Source: Pseudomonadota bacterium
Lineage (GTDB): Bacteria; Bdellovibrionota_B; Oligoflexia; Silvanigrellales; Silvanigrellaceae
Direction of reading: 5' to 3'
NCBI GenBank assembly: GCA_009926615.1
Contig: RFOM01000008.1
Coordinates: 1 to 64,000, forward strand
Length of the DNA stretch: 64,000 nt
Both the position numbers and the translations under genes were made by a program. Numbering within the stretch: position 1 is the stretch's first letter; every line of letters begins with the position of its first letter. Shown here piece by piece: positions 27,177-36,924 of this stretch. The notes under the pieces are model-generated. The model did no database searches and had not been told where the DNA came from. It was given only the letters and a program-made list of their open reading frames with translations.

Positions 27177-27719
27177 GTGACAGCCGCGTTCAAAGCCTCG
27201 GTCAGGGCACTTCAGATTCTCGGTCGTGCGCGGCTGGACGATGTCATCGGGACCCGTTGGGCTCTGCTTCAGACCGCAGGACTTAACGTCCTCAGGCAAT
27301 TGCATCCCCGATGCATCAACGACGAATTGATCGACAACGACATCAATTGGTCGGCAGTGCTGGATTTGTCGGCAACAGGGTTGCGAAAAATTCCTGAAAT
27401 TGCCCTCTACGCCGACGCGTGGGCCGAGGAAGCAGCCCGCCGGCCCGAGTCCTTTAAATCTTTCGCAAGCTGGTACGGTTTTTTGGGAACACCGGAGCAG
27501 TTGATTTTGGATGACTTGATCCGCAACGGCATCCTTTCCGTCCGGACTTCAAAAAATACAATCATGTGCTCCTATCAACTTCATTGCGAATTGATGGACT
27601 GCACGTGTGCGGCAGAATTCAATGCCGCGTTGCGGGCGGCAGGCTGTTCATTCAAGCCGCTCACCAACCAGTTCTATCTCGAACTGATTGGCAGGTTCGA
27701 AAATTTCAACGCAGCCTGA
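27177..27719 (+). CDS. Conserved-looking protein of unknown function
   Basis: 180 residues, no signal peptide, helical N-terminal half (FKASVRALQILGRARLD) and a C-terminal part with CSYQLHCELMDCTC. Not recognised. GTG 27177 follows GGGAG at good spacing; the longer open frame from 27120 is less likely. It converges on pckG with six bases between stops. Confidence 0.65.
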   Translation: MTAAFKASVRALQILGRARLDDVIGTRWALLQTAGLNVLRQLHPRCINDELIDNDINWSAVLDLSATGLRKIPEIALYADAWAEEAARRPESFKSFASWYGFLGTPEQLILDDLIRNGILSVRTSKNTIMCSYQLHCELMDCTCAAEFNAALRAAGCSFKPLTNQFYLELIGRFENFNAA

Positions 27720-27725
27720 GAATTT

Positions 27726-29594
27726 TTAATTTTCCTCGGCGTGACGTTCGGGCAGCATTTCCCAGCGTTCCGGCGAACGCCACAGTCCCGAAAGAAGCAG
27801 CTCGCGCATATTTCCGAACTCACGCGGCAGATGATCATAAAGCTTCTGGAAGAGCTCTTCGTGTCCGAGCATCTCCTGTTTCCACTCTTCGCGATCAACC
27901 GCCATGATGTTGTTAAAATTCTTTGCCGAAAAATCCAGTCCGCGCCAGTCGAGATCCGCGTACTGCGGCATCCAGCCCAACGGACTTTCTACTGCCGACG
28001 TTTTGCCTTGTACCCGCTCGACAACCCATTTGAGCACGCGCATGTTGTCGCCGAATCCCGGCCAGAGGAACTTGCCGCCGTCGTCTTTGCGGAACCAGTT
28101 CACGCAGAAAATGCGGGGGGCGTTGGTCAGGCCGCGGCCCATTTGCAGCCAATGATTGAAATACGCGCCCATGTGATATCCGCAAAACGGAAGCATCGCG
28201 AAGGGATCGCGCCGTACTTCTCCGACTTTGCCGACGGCCGCAGCCGTGGTTTCCGAACCGATAGTCGCTGCAAGATAAACACCGAAATTCCAGTTAAAAG
28301 ACTGGACGACCAACGGCAGAGTCGTTGCACGCCGGCCTCCGAAAATAATCGCACTGACAGGCACTCCGGCCGGATTTTCCCAATCCTCGTCGATCACCGG
28401 ACACTGGTTGGCAGGTGCAGTGAAACGTGCGTTCGGATGTGCTGCTTTGCGTCCGCAGTCAGGTGTCCACGGTTGACCCTGCCAGTCGGTCAATTTTGCG
28501 GGAGGAGTATCAGTCATTCCTTCCCACCAGACATCTCCATCGGGTGTCAGCGCAACGTTTGTAAAAATCGTGTTCGCCTCAATGGTTTTCATGGCATTCG
28601 GATTTGTCTTTTTCGATGTCCCCGGCGCAACTCCAAAAAAACCGGCTTCCGGATTGATGGCATAAAGCCGTCCGTCCTCAGCCGGTCTCAACCATGCAAT
28701 GTCATCACCAAGGGTCGAAATTTTCCAACCTTCCATTTCTTTTGGCGGAACGAGCATGGCCAGATTGGTCTTTCCGCAGGCACTTGGAAATGCGGCGGTG
28801 ATGTAGGTCTTTTCTTTTGCGGGTGATTCGACTTTGAGAATCAGCATGTGCTCTGCAAGCCAACCCTGATCGCGGCCCATCGCTGAAGCAATACGCAGCG
28901 CGAAACATTTTTTGCCGAGCAAAGCATTGCCGCCGTATCCGCTTCCGTAAGACCAAATCGCACGCTCTTCCGGATAATGAACGATATACTTGGTGTCTTT
29001 GTTGCACGGCCAAGGAACATCTTTTTGTCCCTGTGCCAGCGGCGCTCCGACAGAATGCACGCACCTGACGAATTCGCCGTCCTGCCCGAGTGCATTCCAG
29101 ACCGCGCGGCCCATACGGGTCATCGTCCTCATATTCACAACAACGTAGGGAGAGTCGGAAATTTCAATCCCGATTTTGCTCAGACGGGATCCCACGGGAC
29201 CCATGCTGAAAGGCACAACGTACATCGTTCTGCCGCGCATGCAGCCTTTAAAGAGATTCCCGAGGGTCTTTTTCATTTCGGAAGGATCAACCCAGTTGTT
29301 TGTCGGGCCGGCATCAATTTTTGAACGGCTGCAGATGAATGTGCGGTCTTCCACGCGCGCAACGTCGCTCGGATCCGACCAAGCGAGATAACTGTTGGGA
29401 CGCAGCTTCGGATTAAGCGCCTTGAATGTTCCCTGACGAACCATCTCCGCACAAAGGGTATCGTATTCTTCGCGGCTGCCGTCGCAGAAGCGGATGTCCG
29501 AAGGCTCACACAGATCGACGATGGACTGGATCCATGATTTGACCTCGGGATGATGCACGTCGTTGGGGAATCGAATTGTCGTATTATTAGGCAT
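27726..29594 (-). CDS. pckG: Phosphoenolpyruvate carboxykinase (GTP)
   Basis: 622 residues, the usual size of the GTP-dependent enzyme (oxaloacetate + GTP to PEP + GDP + CO2, gluconeogenesis). P-loop [13 protein letters not shown] with the hyper-reactive Cys, kinase-2 motif LGDDIAWL and [14 protein letters not shown] are present. ATG 29594 follows GGAGAAG. Monocistronic; 150 bases separate it from the SIS gene upstream. GTP-type PEPCK is less common in proteobacteria than the ATP type. Confidence 0.97.
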   Translation of the reverse strand: MPNNTTIRFPNDVHHPEVKSWIQSIVDLCEPSDIRFCDGSREEYDTLCAEMVRQGTFKALNPKLRPNSYLAWSDPSDVARVEDRTFICSRSKIDAGPTNNWVDPSEMKKTLGNLFKGCMRGRTMYVVPFSMGPVGSRLSKIGIEISDSPYVVVNMRTMTRMGRAVWNALGQDGEFVRCVHSVGAPLAQGQKDVPWPCNKDTKYIVHYPEERAIWSYGSGYGGNALLGKKCFALRIASAMGRDQGWLAEHMLILKVESPAKEKTYITAAFPSACGKTNLAMLVPPKEMEGWKISTLGDDIAWLRPAEDGRLYAINPEAGFFGVAPGTSKKTNPNAMKTIEANTIFTNVALTPDGDVWWEGMTDTPPAKLTDWQGQPWTPDCGRKAAHPNARFTAPANQCPVIDEDWENPAGVPVSAIIFGGRRATTLPLVVQSFNWNFGVYLAATIGSETTAAAVGKVGEVRRDPFAMLPFCGYHMGAYFNHWLQMGRGLTNAPRIFCVNWFRKDDGGKFLWPGFGDNMRVLKWVVERVQGKTSAVESPLGWMPQYADLDWRGLDFSAKNFNNIMAVDREEWKQEMLGHEELFQKLYDHLPREFGNMRELLLSGLWRSPERWEMLPERHAEEN

Positions 29595-29744
29595 GTTCTT
29601 CTCCGTAAGCTACATAATTCAACAACTGGAGCACTGAAGTCTTTAATACTGACTCACAATAAGAGTCAAAATTACAACTAGCAATATACCAGCTGGAAAC
29701 AGCCTGCGGACATGACCGTGATCATCTTATAAAAATGCGAAAAT

Positions 29745-30806
29745 TCAGGTTTCTGTGACTTTTTTGAGCGAAGCCGGAGTGTCCGGACTTCGACCCATTT
29801 GCCCGCAAAGAGCCAAACAGGTCATTTGAACGGAGGTGATCAGTGCAAACACGTCGGCCCAATCCTGACCGGTTGTGGGCAATTCCATGATTTCAAGCAA
29901 CCCGCCCAGTTTGCGGTCATCGAGCAACTGCGTGACCGCCACCGACTGGTTTTCAGCTGCCGGCCCGCGCACCACGAGCCTGACCGGAACTCCCCTCTCT
30001 GCCAGTGTGATCAAAAGACGCTGTTCGAGCTCAGTGTCGCCCGAGGCAAAGACCACAACTCTGTCCGAAGGCGATACACACCCGAGAGGACCGTGAAAGA
30101 ATTCAGCGGTCGAATAGGCAAACGACGCAAGGCCGGTCGTTTCCTGAATTTTGAGCGCGGCATCATGCACGGCACCCAAAAGATGTCCTCGGCCGATCAT
30201 GATGATCGTTCTTGCATCGGAAAAAAACTGCGCCAGACGACTGCTGACAGGGCTGACGATGGCTTTTTCAATGCTGCCCGCAATCGCGCTTGCTCTTTCC
30301 TGCAACGGCAAACCGGACAGCACGGCTGATGCTGCCAATTGACTCATAAAACTCTTGGTTGCAGGGACTGCTTTTTCAATGCCGCAGTTGAGCAAAAAAA
30401 GTTCGTCACAAACCGAGCCCAACCTGCAGGAAGAATCCGGAGCTGCAGTAACGCCGACGACAACCGCACCTTTTTGTTTCAACCAGTCGCACGCCTTGAC
30501 GACATCCGTGCTTTGTCCGGAGGCGGAAAAAGCAACCACACCGCAATCGGAATAGTCACCTGCTGAATTGGATTCCTGTGCAACCCAAAGCCGAAAATCA
30601 ACCGGCTGGCGGCCGGAGGTGGTGGCCCACAAATAGGTAAAATACAAAGCAGCATTGCCGGAACTGCCCCGCCCGACCAAGATCAGCTGCCTGCGTGTCA
30701 ACAGCAATTCACGAAGTTCATTGGCCCTCTGCGTCCATGTGTCAGACTGGCGTCTGATGATTCTGGGTTGTTCGGAAACTTCATTCAGCATGTGTGACTG
30801 GGCCAT
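29745..30806 (-). CDS. Double SIS-domain sugar isomerase/deaminase-like protein
   Basis: 353 residues with two SIS domains in the style of the isomerase half of GlmS and of AgaS/FrlB: LVGRGSSGNAAL and VVAFSASGQSTDV in the first, IGRGHLLGAVHDAALKIQETTG and AEFFHGPLG in the second. The GlmS glutaminase domain is missing, so it likely acts on phosphorylated amino sugars rather than making them from glutamine. It follows the PIG-L deacetylase gene by 32 bases; together they suggest N-acetylated sugar catabolism or amino-sugar processing. Confidence 0.87.
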   Translation of the reverse strand: MAQSHMLNEVSEQPRIIRRQSDTWTQRANELRELLLTRRQLILVGRGSSGNAALYFTYLWATTSGRQPVDFRLWVAQESNSAGDYSDCGVVAFSASGQSTDVVKACDWLKQKGAVVVGVTAAPDSSCRLGSVCDELFLLNCGIEKAVPATKSFMSQLAASAVLSGLPLQERASAIAGSIEKAIVSPVSSRLAQFFSDARTIIMIGRGHLLGAVHDAALKIQETTGLASFAYSTAEFFHGPLGCVSPSDRVVVFASGDTELEQRLLITLAERGVPVRLVVRGPAAENQSVAVTQLLDDRKLGGLLEIMELPTTGQDWADVFALITSVQMTCLALCGQMGRSPDTPASLKKVTET

Positions 30807-30838
30807 AGTTTTTTTTCCCGTATTCTTTGATTGTGCAT

Positions 30839-31648
30839 TCAGTTTTTACGAATTTTCCAAAAACGTTCGACCGTATTTCCATTCTTGGAATTCTTCATGA
30901 GCAATGGCTTTACATTTTGATCACTTCCAAAAATCGAATCGATTTGTGAACCGTAAAATGAAATCCAGTGCATCTTCCTGAGAGTGTCTGCCTCCTGCTC
31001 AAAGCGTTCGACTCCGGTCACTCCCAGACGCTTCATGGCGCGCTCGGCATTATCGGCCACACCGACGTGCACTCCCTGATCGACGACGTAAGGAAAATCT
31101 TCGTACAAAAGAATTTCGTCAGTACTGCCGGCAACGGACAGAGCTGCCTGAGTGCATAGAATATGGTCCACATGATGACCTATGCCCATAGGGGACACAA
31201 TGAGTGTCGGTCGGTTGCCAACCGGCCCGCACAGCGGCTTCAGCCGGCTGCGCAGCGTCTGAAAGTGCCGATCGTCGTCGGCTGCGGGCATAGACCAGAT
31301 GGAATCCATTGCCGGATAAAGTAAATCGCCGGTGAGCGAATGTCTGCGGTAGATCGCATCCAGCAAATCCAACTGAAGCAATTTGCATCCAAGAGCATTC
31401 AGTGCGGCAATTTCTTCGTTTCGCCGTTCGGAAGGAAGCGCAATGCCGTGCGGCGGGTTTTCGCGGGACACATTTGCAGGATCAGCAGTACATACAGTAA
31501 CAGTCAGGCAATCCATGTCTTTCAAAAGAAGATCCAAAAGCCCGCCGCAACTCAGGATCGCATCATCCATATGCGGCGATAAAACCACAACACGTCCAAA
31601 ATCAGCCGGTATCCAAGGCAGAGAAAGTTGAACGGACGGCTGATTCAC
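30839..31648 (-). CDS. PIG-L/LmbE family N-deacetylase
   Basis: 269 residues with the zinc motif SPHMDDAILSCGG (His and second Asp bind metal; usual form is HPDD) and a late HVDH. The family removes acetyl groups from GlcNAc-containing substrates. GTG 31648 is chosen because TGGGAG lies nine bases before it; the frame is open to 31726. It is the first gene of an operon with the SIS protein. No signal peptide, so it acts in the cytoplasm. Confidence 0.85.
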   Translation of the reverse strand: MNQPSVQLSLPWIPADFGRVVVLSPHMDDAILSCGGLLDLLLKDMDCLTVTVCTADPANVSRENPPHGIALPSERRNEEIAALNALGCKLLQLDLLDAIYRRHSLTGDLLYPAMDSIWSMPAADDDRHFQTLRSRLKPLCGPVGNRPTLIVSPMGIGHHVDHILCTQAALSVAGSTDEILLYEDFPYVVDQGVHVGVADNAERAMKRLGVTGVERFEQEADTLRKMHWISFYGSQIDSIFGSDQNVKPLLMKNSKNGNTVERFWKIRKN

Positions 31649-31914
31649 GCGAAAAGACTCCCATTGAGATACGGAGCACAAAACGAGACGGGTACGGAAT
31701 GGTACCTTTTGCTCCGGACCTGACACAACAAACCGCCATTTTTATGAATATTTCCGGTTCAGGTGAGACAATCAAAGACGACAGTAATTACTGTTTAAAG
31801 ATTAAACGCTGTCTAAAGGCTCTCTATTGCAGCAATTTACAAAATCTCCTACCGCAGGTGAGTCGGGCGGTTCATCGAACGTCTGAGCTCAAATTACGCA
31901 GAGGAGAAAAATTC

Positions 31915-32331
31915 ATGCCGGCAAAAACCTTTTTTAAGCGCCGTTCGAAGTTGTCACTCGCTGCCCTTATATGTGTTGCACTTGCAAGCGGTGCAGCGAC
32001 ACTTGCGAAAGCCGACTGGCAAAGTTCGGTGCTGCCGCGGGTCGAAAATGAGCTGTACCGGCAGTCAAAAAATCTTTCGAAATTGAACGAAGTTTGGGCA
32101 CTGAATGCCAAAAGCAGGGTCGACCTTGTGATTTACAAGCTCAACGCTGCACAGGTCAGCTCCTCGCCGGCTGCTGAATTCACTCATCTTGAACATGCCT
32201 GCAGGGCCCTGAATGATTTGCGTACAATTCTGCTGGGTGCGCAGGACGAAGATTCGCGGCAAAATGAATACATTGACGTGCTCATTGAACAGACTTTTGA
32301 ACACCGCGAAGCCATAGGCTGCCGTGAGTAA
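31915..32331 (+). CDS. Small exported protein of unknown function
   Basis: 138 residues. A basic N-terminus and hydrophobic core (LSLAALICVALASGAATLAKA) form a signal peptide. The mature 100 residues are mostly helical with two cysteines (HACRAL and IGCRE). Not recognised. ATG 31915 follows GAGGAG; the open frame back to 31699 precedes that site. Confidence 0.7.
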   Translation: MPAKTFFKRRSKLSLAALICVALASGAATLAKADWQSSVLPRVENELYRQSKNLSKLNEVWALNAKSRVDLVIYKLNAAQVSSSPAAEFTHLEHACRALNDLRTILLGAQDEDSRQNEYIDVLIEQTFEHREAIGCRE

Positions 32332-32529
32332 AGAGAAAATCAATTCAATTTTTGCGCGCATTAATTTGTGAGCTTCGGCATTTCTCACCAAGGTTTCCCG
32401 AGACAGTCAACGTTCAAAAATCGTCACCGTCACGAAACGAACTCAATGCGCCAGACAATCCACCCTTTGAGTTGAAAACCGTCGCGGCTGTGGAAGTATC
32501 TCTGAACGTCGGCCGGAGGAAGCCTCAAC

Positions 32530-33339
32530 ATGGATTTCAGATACAAGCGTATTGTTTTTCTCACCGGAGCAGGAATTTCTGCGGAAAGCGGTGTGCGCAC
32601 CTTCAGAGATTCCTCGGGTCTTTGGGAAAATCATAAAGTTGAAGAGGTTGCGAGCCCGTCCGGTTTCCAAAAGGACCCCGTACTCGTCTGGAAGTTTTAT
32701 TCTCTGCGCCGTCTTCAGGCTGCGGAAGCAAAACCAAACAAAGCACACGCGACACTTGCAAATTTGTTGCATGACCTCGAAAAAAGCCATTCCAAGGCCA
32801 CACTCATTACGCAAAATGTCGACACCTTGCACGAACGTGCATACGGCGCCCTTCCCGACAAAAACTTTTTGGACATTCACGGCACGTTGTCGCGTTCCAG
32901 ATGCACCAAGTGCAGCAAGGTCTATTCCGACAGATGGGCCTATTTTGATGCCACGGGCAAAAGCGTCGACATCCATGCCGACGACCTGTGGTCCAACGCG
33001 AGCCTCACCTGTCTGCTGACGACACCAAAAAGAAACGCAAACGGCATTCCCTTGTCTCCGTGCTGTACCGAACAGCTCCGTCCGGACATCGTGTGGTTCG
33101 GCGAAAGACCTCAGGGCGTTGAAAAAGCGGTTGAAGAACTGACGCGCTGCGACTTGTTTGTCGCCATCGGCACCAGCGGCAACGTTCAGCCCGCATCCAA
33201 TTTCGCGGCTGTCGCCCGAAAGGCCGGTGCGCACACGGTCTGCATCAACCTTGAATCTCCCGAGAACGCCGGTGCATTTCATGAGCATCTGCTGGGCACG
33301 GCCGGCGACAAACTCCCTGAATTTTTGAAGAAAATCTGA
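32530..33339 (+). CDS. cobB: Sir2-family NAD-dependent protein deacylase (desuccinylase type)
   Basis: 269 residues with sirtuin motifs GAGISAESGVRTFR, TQNVDTLH and catalytic His in DIHGTL. Zinc Cys pairs are CTKC and a late PCC, with a longer than usual loop between them. FYSLRRLQ contains the Tyr-x-x-Arg pair that in class III sirtuins (SIRT5, CobB) prefers succinyl- or malonyl-lysine. ATG 32530 follows GGAGGAAG. Followed by an ABC-F gene 67 bases downstream. Confidence 0.93.
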   Translation: MDFRYKRIVFLTGAGISAESGVRTFRDSSGLWENHKVEEVASPSGFQKDPVLVWKFYSLRRLQAAEAKPNKAHATLANLLHDLEKSHSKATLITQNVDTLHERAYGALPDKNFLDIHGTLSRSRCTKCSKVYSDRWAYFDATGKSVDIHADDLWSNASLTCLLTTPKRNANGIPLSPCCTEQLRPDIVWFGERPQGVEKAVEELTRCDLFVAIGTSGNVQPASNFAAVARKAGAHTVCINLESPENAGAFHEHLLGTAGDKLPEFLKKI

Positions 33340-33406
33340 GGAATATTGACCCTTCGCGGAAAAAAGACCATGTAGTTCCTCATTCTTTTTCGTGAGGATA
33401 ACGCCC

Positions 33407-35038
33407 GTGCTTGGACTATCGAACATCACCAAAAATCAAGGTGGCCGGACTCTTTATTCGAACGCCAGCTTTCAGGCACAGGCCGGAGATCGGGTTGGAC
33501 TCGTCGGACCCAACGGTGCCGGCAAAACAACCATTTTCAGGCTGCTGATCGGACAGGAAAGTCTCGACAACGGACAACTGATCCGCCCCAACTCCATGAC
33601 GGTCGGATATTTTTCGCAGGATGTGGGCGAAATGCACGGCCGTTCCGTACTTGAAGAAACCATGGCCGGAGTTGAAGATCTCGCTCTTCTGAAATCCAAG
33701 ATCGCCGACATGGAAATCAGGCTCGGCGAACCGATGACGGACGAGGAAATGGCCGACCTGCTCGAAGCCTACGGCGAAGCTCAGGCAACTTTCGAAACCC
33801 GCGGCGGATACGATCTCGATGTCCGTGCTCAGGAAATTCTCAGCGGTCTCGGTTTTTCAATCGATGATTTCAACCGCTCCGTCGAGCACTTCAGCGGCGG
33901 CTGGAAAATGCGCATCGCGCTTGCCCGCATTCTTCTTTTGAAACCCGATGCACTGCTGATGGACGAGCCCACGAACCATCTCGACCTCGAATCCATCATG
34001 TGGCTTGAAGAATGGCTGATGAACTACAAAGGCGTTCTGATTATGACAAGCCACGACCGCACGTTCATGAACCGTGTCGTGACAAAAATTGTCGAAATCG
34101 CCAACGGCGGAATCACAACGTACTCGGGCAATTACGATTTCTATGAGCGGGAGCGCGAGCTGCGCAAAGAGCAGTTGCTTGCATCCTTCCGAAGGCAACA
34201 GGAAATGCTTGCCAAAGAAGAAGAATTCATCGCCAAATTCGCGGCCCGCGCAAGTCATGCCGCTCAGGTTCAGAGTCGCGTCAAAAAGCTCGACAAAATC
34301 GAACGGATTGAAATTCCTGCCGAAGAAAAAGCAGTGCGCTTTCAGTTCAACAAACCTCCGCGCAGCGGCGATGACGTTGTTAAAATGGACGGACTCGGCA
34401 AGGAGTGGTCATCGGCCGACGGACGTTCGAAACGAGTCTTTTCGGGTGTCAGCGGACTGGTGAAGCGCCTTGATAAAATTGCACTGGTGGGAATCAACGG
34501 AGCAGGAAAAAGTACGCTCCTCAAAATCATTGCCGGCCAAACTGAGCCCACCGACGGGCGTTGCGCACTCGGGGCCAGCCTTGAGGTCGGATATTTCAGT
34601 CAGCATGCGCTTGATGTTCTTAATCCCCAAAAAACAATTTTGGAGCAGCTGCAGTCGATTGCTCCCAATGCCTCAATCGGCACGCTCAAAACTCTGCTCG
34701 GCTCATTTTTGTTTTCCGACGACGAGGTCAACAAAAAAATCTCGGTTCTTTCGGGAGGGGAAAAAAGCCGTGTCGTGCTTGCATGCATTCTCATCCGGCC
34801 TGTCAATTTCATTATTCTTGACGAGCCGACAAACCATCTCGACATCCGTTCCCGCGAGATACTCACCGACGCTCTCAAAGATTTCGAAGGGACAGTGATT
34901 GTTGTCAGCCATGACCGCCACTTCCTTTCACAAATAAGCAACCGTGTTTTCAGGATCGACCACGGCGAAATGCAAATCTATGAAGGCGGCTTTGCAGAAT
35001 ACCTGAACTCGTCCATGCACGACGGACGAGCCCACTGA
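33407..35038 (+). CDS. ABC-F family ATPase (ribosome-associated, YheS/Uup-like)
   Basis: 543 residues, two fused ATPase domains without membrane segments. First: Walker A GPNGAGKTT, signature FSGGWKMR, Walker B LLMDEPTNHLD. Second: GINGAGKST, LSGGEKSR, IILDEPTNHLD. The charged interdomain linker (about 235-320) is the P-site tRNA interaction motif region. ABC-F proteins act on stalled or initiating ribosomes; some give antibiotic resistance. GTG 33407 is taken because GAGGA sits upstream of it; GTG 33392 is the alternative. Confidence 0.93.
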   Translation: MLGLSNITKNQGGRTLYSNASFQAQAGDRVGLVGPNGAGKTTIFRLLIGQESLDNGQLIRPNSMTVGYFSQDVGEMHGRSVLEETMAGVEDLALLKSKIADMEIRLGEPMTDEEMADLLEAYGEAQATFETRGGYDLDVRAQEILSGLGFSIDDFNRSVEHFSGGWKMRIALARILLLKPDALLMDEPTNHLDLESIMWLEEWLMNYKGVLIMTSHDRTFMNRVVTKIVEIANGGITTYSGNYDFYERERELRKEQLLASFRRQQEMLAKEEEFIAKFAARASHAAQVQSRVKKLDKIERIEIPAEEKAVRFQFNKPPRSGDDVVKMDGLGKEWSSADGRSKRVFSGVSGLVKRLDKIALVGINGAGKSTLLKIIAGQTEPTDGRCALGASLEVGYFSQHALDVLNPQKTILEQLQSIAPNASIGTLKTLLGSFLFSDDEVNKKISVLSGGEKSRVVLACILIRPVNFIILDEPTNHLDIRSREILTDALKDFEGTVIVVSHDRHFLSQISNRVFRIDHGEMQIYEGGFAEYLNSSMHDGRAH

Positions 35039-35041
35039 TTT

Positions 35042-35836
35042 TCAATAGCGGTCTCTGAATGTCAGGAATTTGCTCCACAACTCTCCGACAGTTTTTATAG
35101 GCTGGCCGTAGGGACTGTGCGGCAATGAAGCCCATTCAAGCCTCACACCGTAAAGAGCATCACCGAACGAATTCGGTCCGTCGATGCGTTCGACTTCATC
35201 GTACGCTCCGCGCCATTTGATGAGCTGAACTGCACCAAGATCCTGACTGACCGGTGAAAAATCCGTCAAACCGAGCGACCTGCGAACCTCGTCCCATGTC
35301 GTTGACTTGAATTGATAACGGCCAGCCGCATCGGAACAATAACCGCCCGAGCAAATCAGACGGCGGGGATGATCACGAAAACTCGAAAACGTCGCAAAAC
35401 TGAAAATATAATTATAACTGTCGCCCGTACCTTCGGCATAGGCAATAATGTCAAGAAACGCTTTCATGTTTGCGGACATCAGTGATTTGATACTGGTCTT
35501 CTTAACATGCTGGACGAAGACGTATCCTTCCCTGAATCCGCAACCATTGAGCAGCTCGGCGGTTTTGATAAAATAGTGATTACCCGAATAGCGGGGCTGC
35601 TCTGCAAGGAGCACTTTTGTGTTGGCGGGGACCGCACACTTTTCACTGCCGCTGTCGAGGGTGGCAGAGTCGTCTTTGGACTTCTTGAAAAAGGTGTTTC
35701 CTGCACCGATCAAGACATAGTTTTCGCCGGTGTCTGTTTCCGACAGCAAACCGGAATCCAAGCCGTTTTCAGCCTGCCCGCAGCCGACAAGCGCAACAGT
35801 CAAACTTATAGCCAACGCAGCAACAACGTTTTTCAT
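35042..35836 (-). CDS. GH104-like muramidase (lambda R endolysin type) lipoprotein
   Basis: Lipoprotein (VALVGC, Cys19). Residues about 40-115 are SH3-like. The C-terminal part (about 120-264) matches GH104 lytic transglycosylases: MKAFLDIIAYAEGT with the catalytic Glu, SDAAGRYQFKSTTWDEV, then LTDFSPVSQDLGAVQLI. It cleaves the glycan strand of peptidoglycan. Phage-type domain in a chromosomal lipoprotein, with no other phage genes near. ATG 35836 follows GAGGGG. Stops three bases from the convergent ABC-F gene end. Confidence 0.87.
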   Translation of the reverse strand: MKNVVAALAISLTVALVGCGQAENGLDSGLLSETDTGENYVLIGAGNTFFKKSKDDSATLDSGSEKCAVPANTKVLLAEQPRYSGNHYFIKTAELLNGCGFREGYVFVQHVKKTSIKSLMSANMKAFLDIIAYAEGTGDSYNYIFSFATFSSFRDHPRRLICSGGYCSDAAGRYQFKSTTWDEVRRSLGLTDFSPVSQDLGAVQLIKWRGAYDEVERIDGPNSFGDALYGVRLEWASLPHSPYGQPIKTVGELWSKFLTFRDRY

Positions 35837-35978
35837 CGGACACCCCTCAACTGCACATATTCGGGGGTTTTCCAGCAATTCGGGGGCCAACCGGAAAAGG
35901 CGGTAAAATTTGAATTATTTTTTTAGAAGCAGTGACCAAGGATTAAACACCGTCCAAAAGTCTGCCAAAGTGCCGAGT

Positions 35979-36914
35979 TTAATATCCCAGATTTTGAAGT
36001 TCTCTTGCAGCAAAATCTGCCTCAGCCCGAACTCTCGGGGAAACAACACTTTCACCGGACAGACCCCAGCCAAGGTGTCTGAACATTCTTCCGGCCGGCG
36101 CACGTCCGGCCATGTGACATGAAAAGCAGCTGCCCTGCAAAGGGTGAACACGCAACGGATTCAGCAAGTCTGTGTCCGTGAGTGCCGGTTCAGAGGCAGG
36201 TCTCTGAGTGCGGACCACGCCGGCTGCAAGTTCGGCATCACTCAATGACTCAAAATATCCACCGTGGGGCAATTTATCCTTCACCCACAAACCGCCCGAA
36301 TAAACCAGCCTTGCAAAGCTCCATCGTTCAAGTCCTGCTCCGCCCAAGAAAAGCGAGACGTCGTTGGGAACGGCTTTCTTCTTCAAATATGAAATAATTT
36401 TATCCGCTTTTCGGGACCGCCAGACGCGCGCTGCCTCATTCAAATTCGGCAAAGAAAAGGCAAGATGCAGTGCCGTATCAGGAAACACGGAACCGCGATC
36501 AGTTTTTTCGACAGGCTGAATGACAATTCGAATTTCACTGTACTTACCGTCCTGCGAGCACTTGCGGAGCTGAAATTTGTTTTTGTTCTCATGCCCGAGC
36601 CTGACGCGGCAGGTATCAATTCGCATGGACGAAACGAACCAAGACGAAGGCTGACAAACTGATTTACGAAAACCCCGCTCAAAAACCAGAAAACGGTCTT
36701 GATCAATCAGCTGTGCATCAGTGAGGGCAAGCTCTCTCACTGCGCCGCACAGCGGGGATGATGACTGTTCGTTGAAAAAAAGAGCCGTCCACAGCTTCGA
36801 AAACTCGTCTCCGCTCAGAACTCTGTCCTGACCGACAGCAGGAACTGACGGACCGGAAGAGTCTGCCGGCGGAGAAAAAACAAGAAGGGTTGAGGCAGCC
36901 GTCCAGACGCTCAT
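35979..36914 (-). CDS. Exported protein with a single CxxCH haem motif
   Basis: 311 residues, N-terminal hydrophobic segment (VWTAASTLLVFSPPA). One c-type haem motif CFSCHMAG lies near residue 263 and a Met further on (AGRMFRHLG) could be the axial ligand. Otherwise unrecognised. It starts ten bases after the stop of the large lipoprotein gene, with AAGGA upstream, so the two form an operon. It joins two other CxxCH lipoproteins in this part of the window. Confidence 0.7.
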   Translation of the reverse strand: MSVWTAASTLLVFSPPADSSGPSVPAVGQDRVLSGDEFSKLWTALFFNEQSSSPLCGAVRELALTDAQLIDQDRFLVFERGFRKSVCQPSSWFVSSMRIDTCRVRLGHENKNKFQLRKCSQDGKYSEIRIVIQPVEKTDRGSVFPDTALHLAFSLPNLNEAARVWRSRKADKIISYLKKKAVPNDVSLFLGGAGLERWSFARLVYSGGLWVKDKLPHGGYFESLSDAELAAGVVRTQRPASEPALTDTDLLNPLRVHPLQGSCFSCHMAGRAPAGRMFRHLGWGLSGESVVSPRVRAEADFAARELQNLGY

Positions 36915-36924
36915 CACATTTCCT

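Noticed and set aside
27741..28826. 361-residue plus-strand open frame
   Set aside because: Antisense to pckG, whose P-loop and length are canonical.
32443..33432. 329-residue minus-strand open frame
   Set aside because: Entirely antisense to the sirtuin gene, which has all family motifs; no ribosome site or recognisable domain.
35042..35836. Prophage remnant (lambda R-like endolysin)
   Set aside because: The gene has its own lipoprotein signal and SH3-like domain, and no holin, tail or integrase genes flank it.
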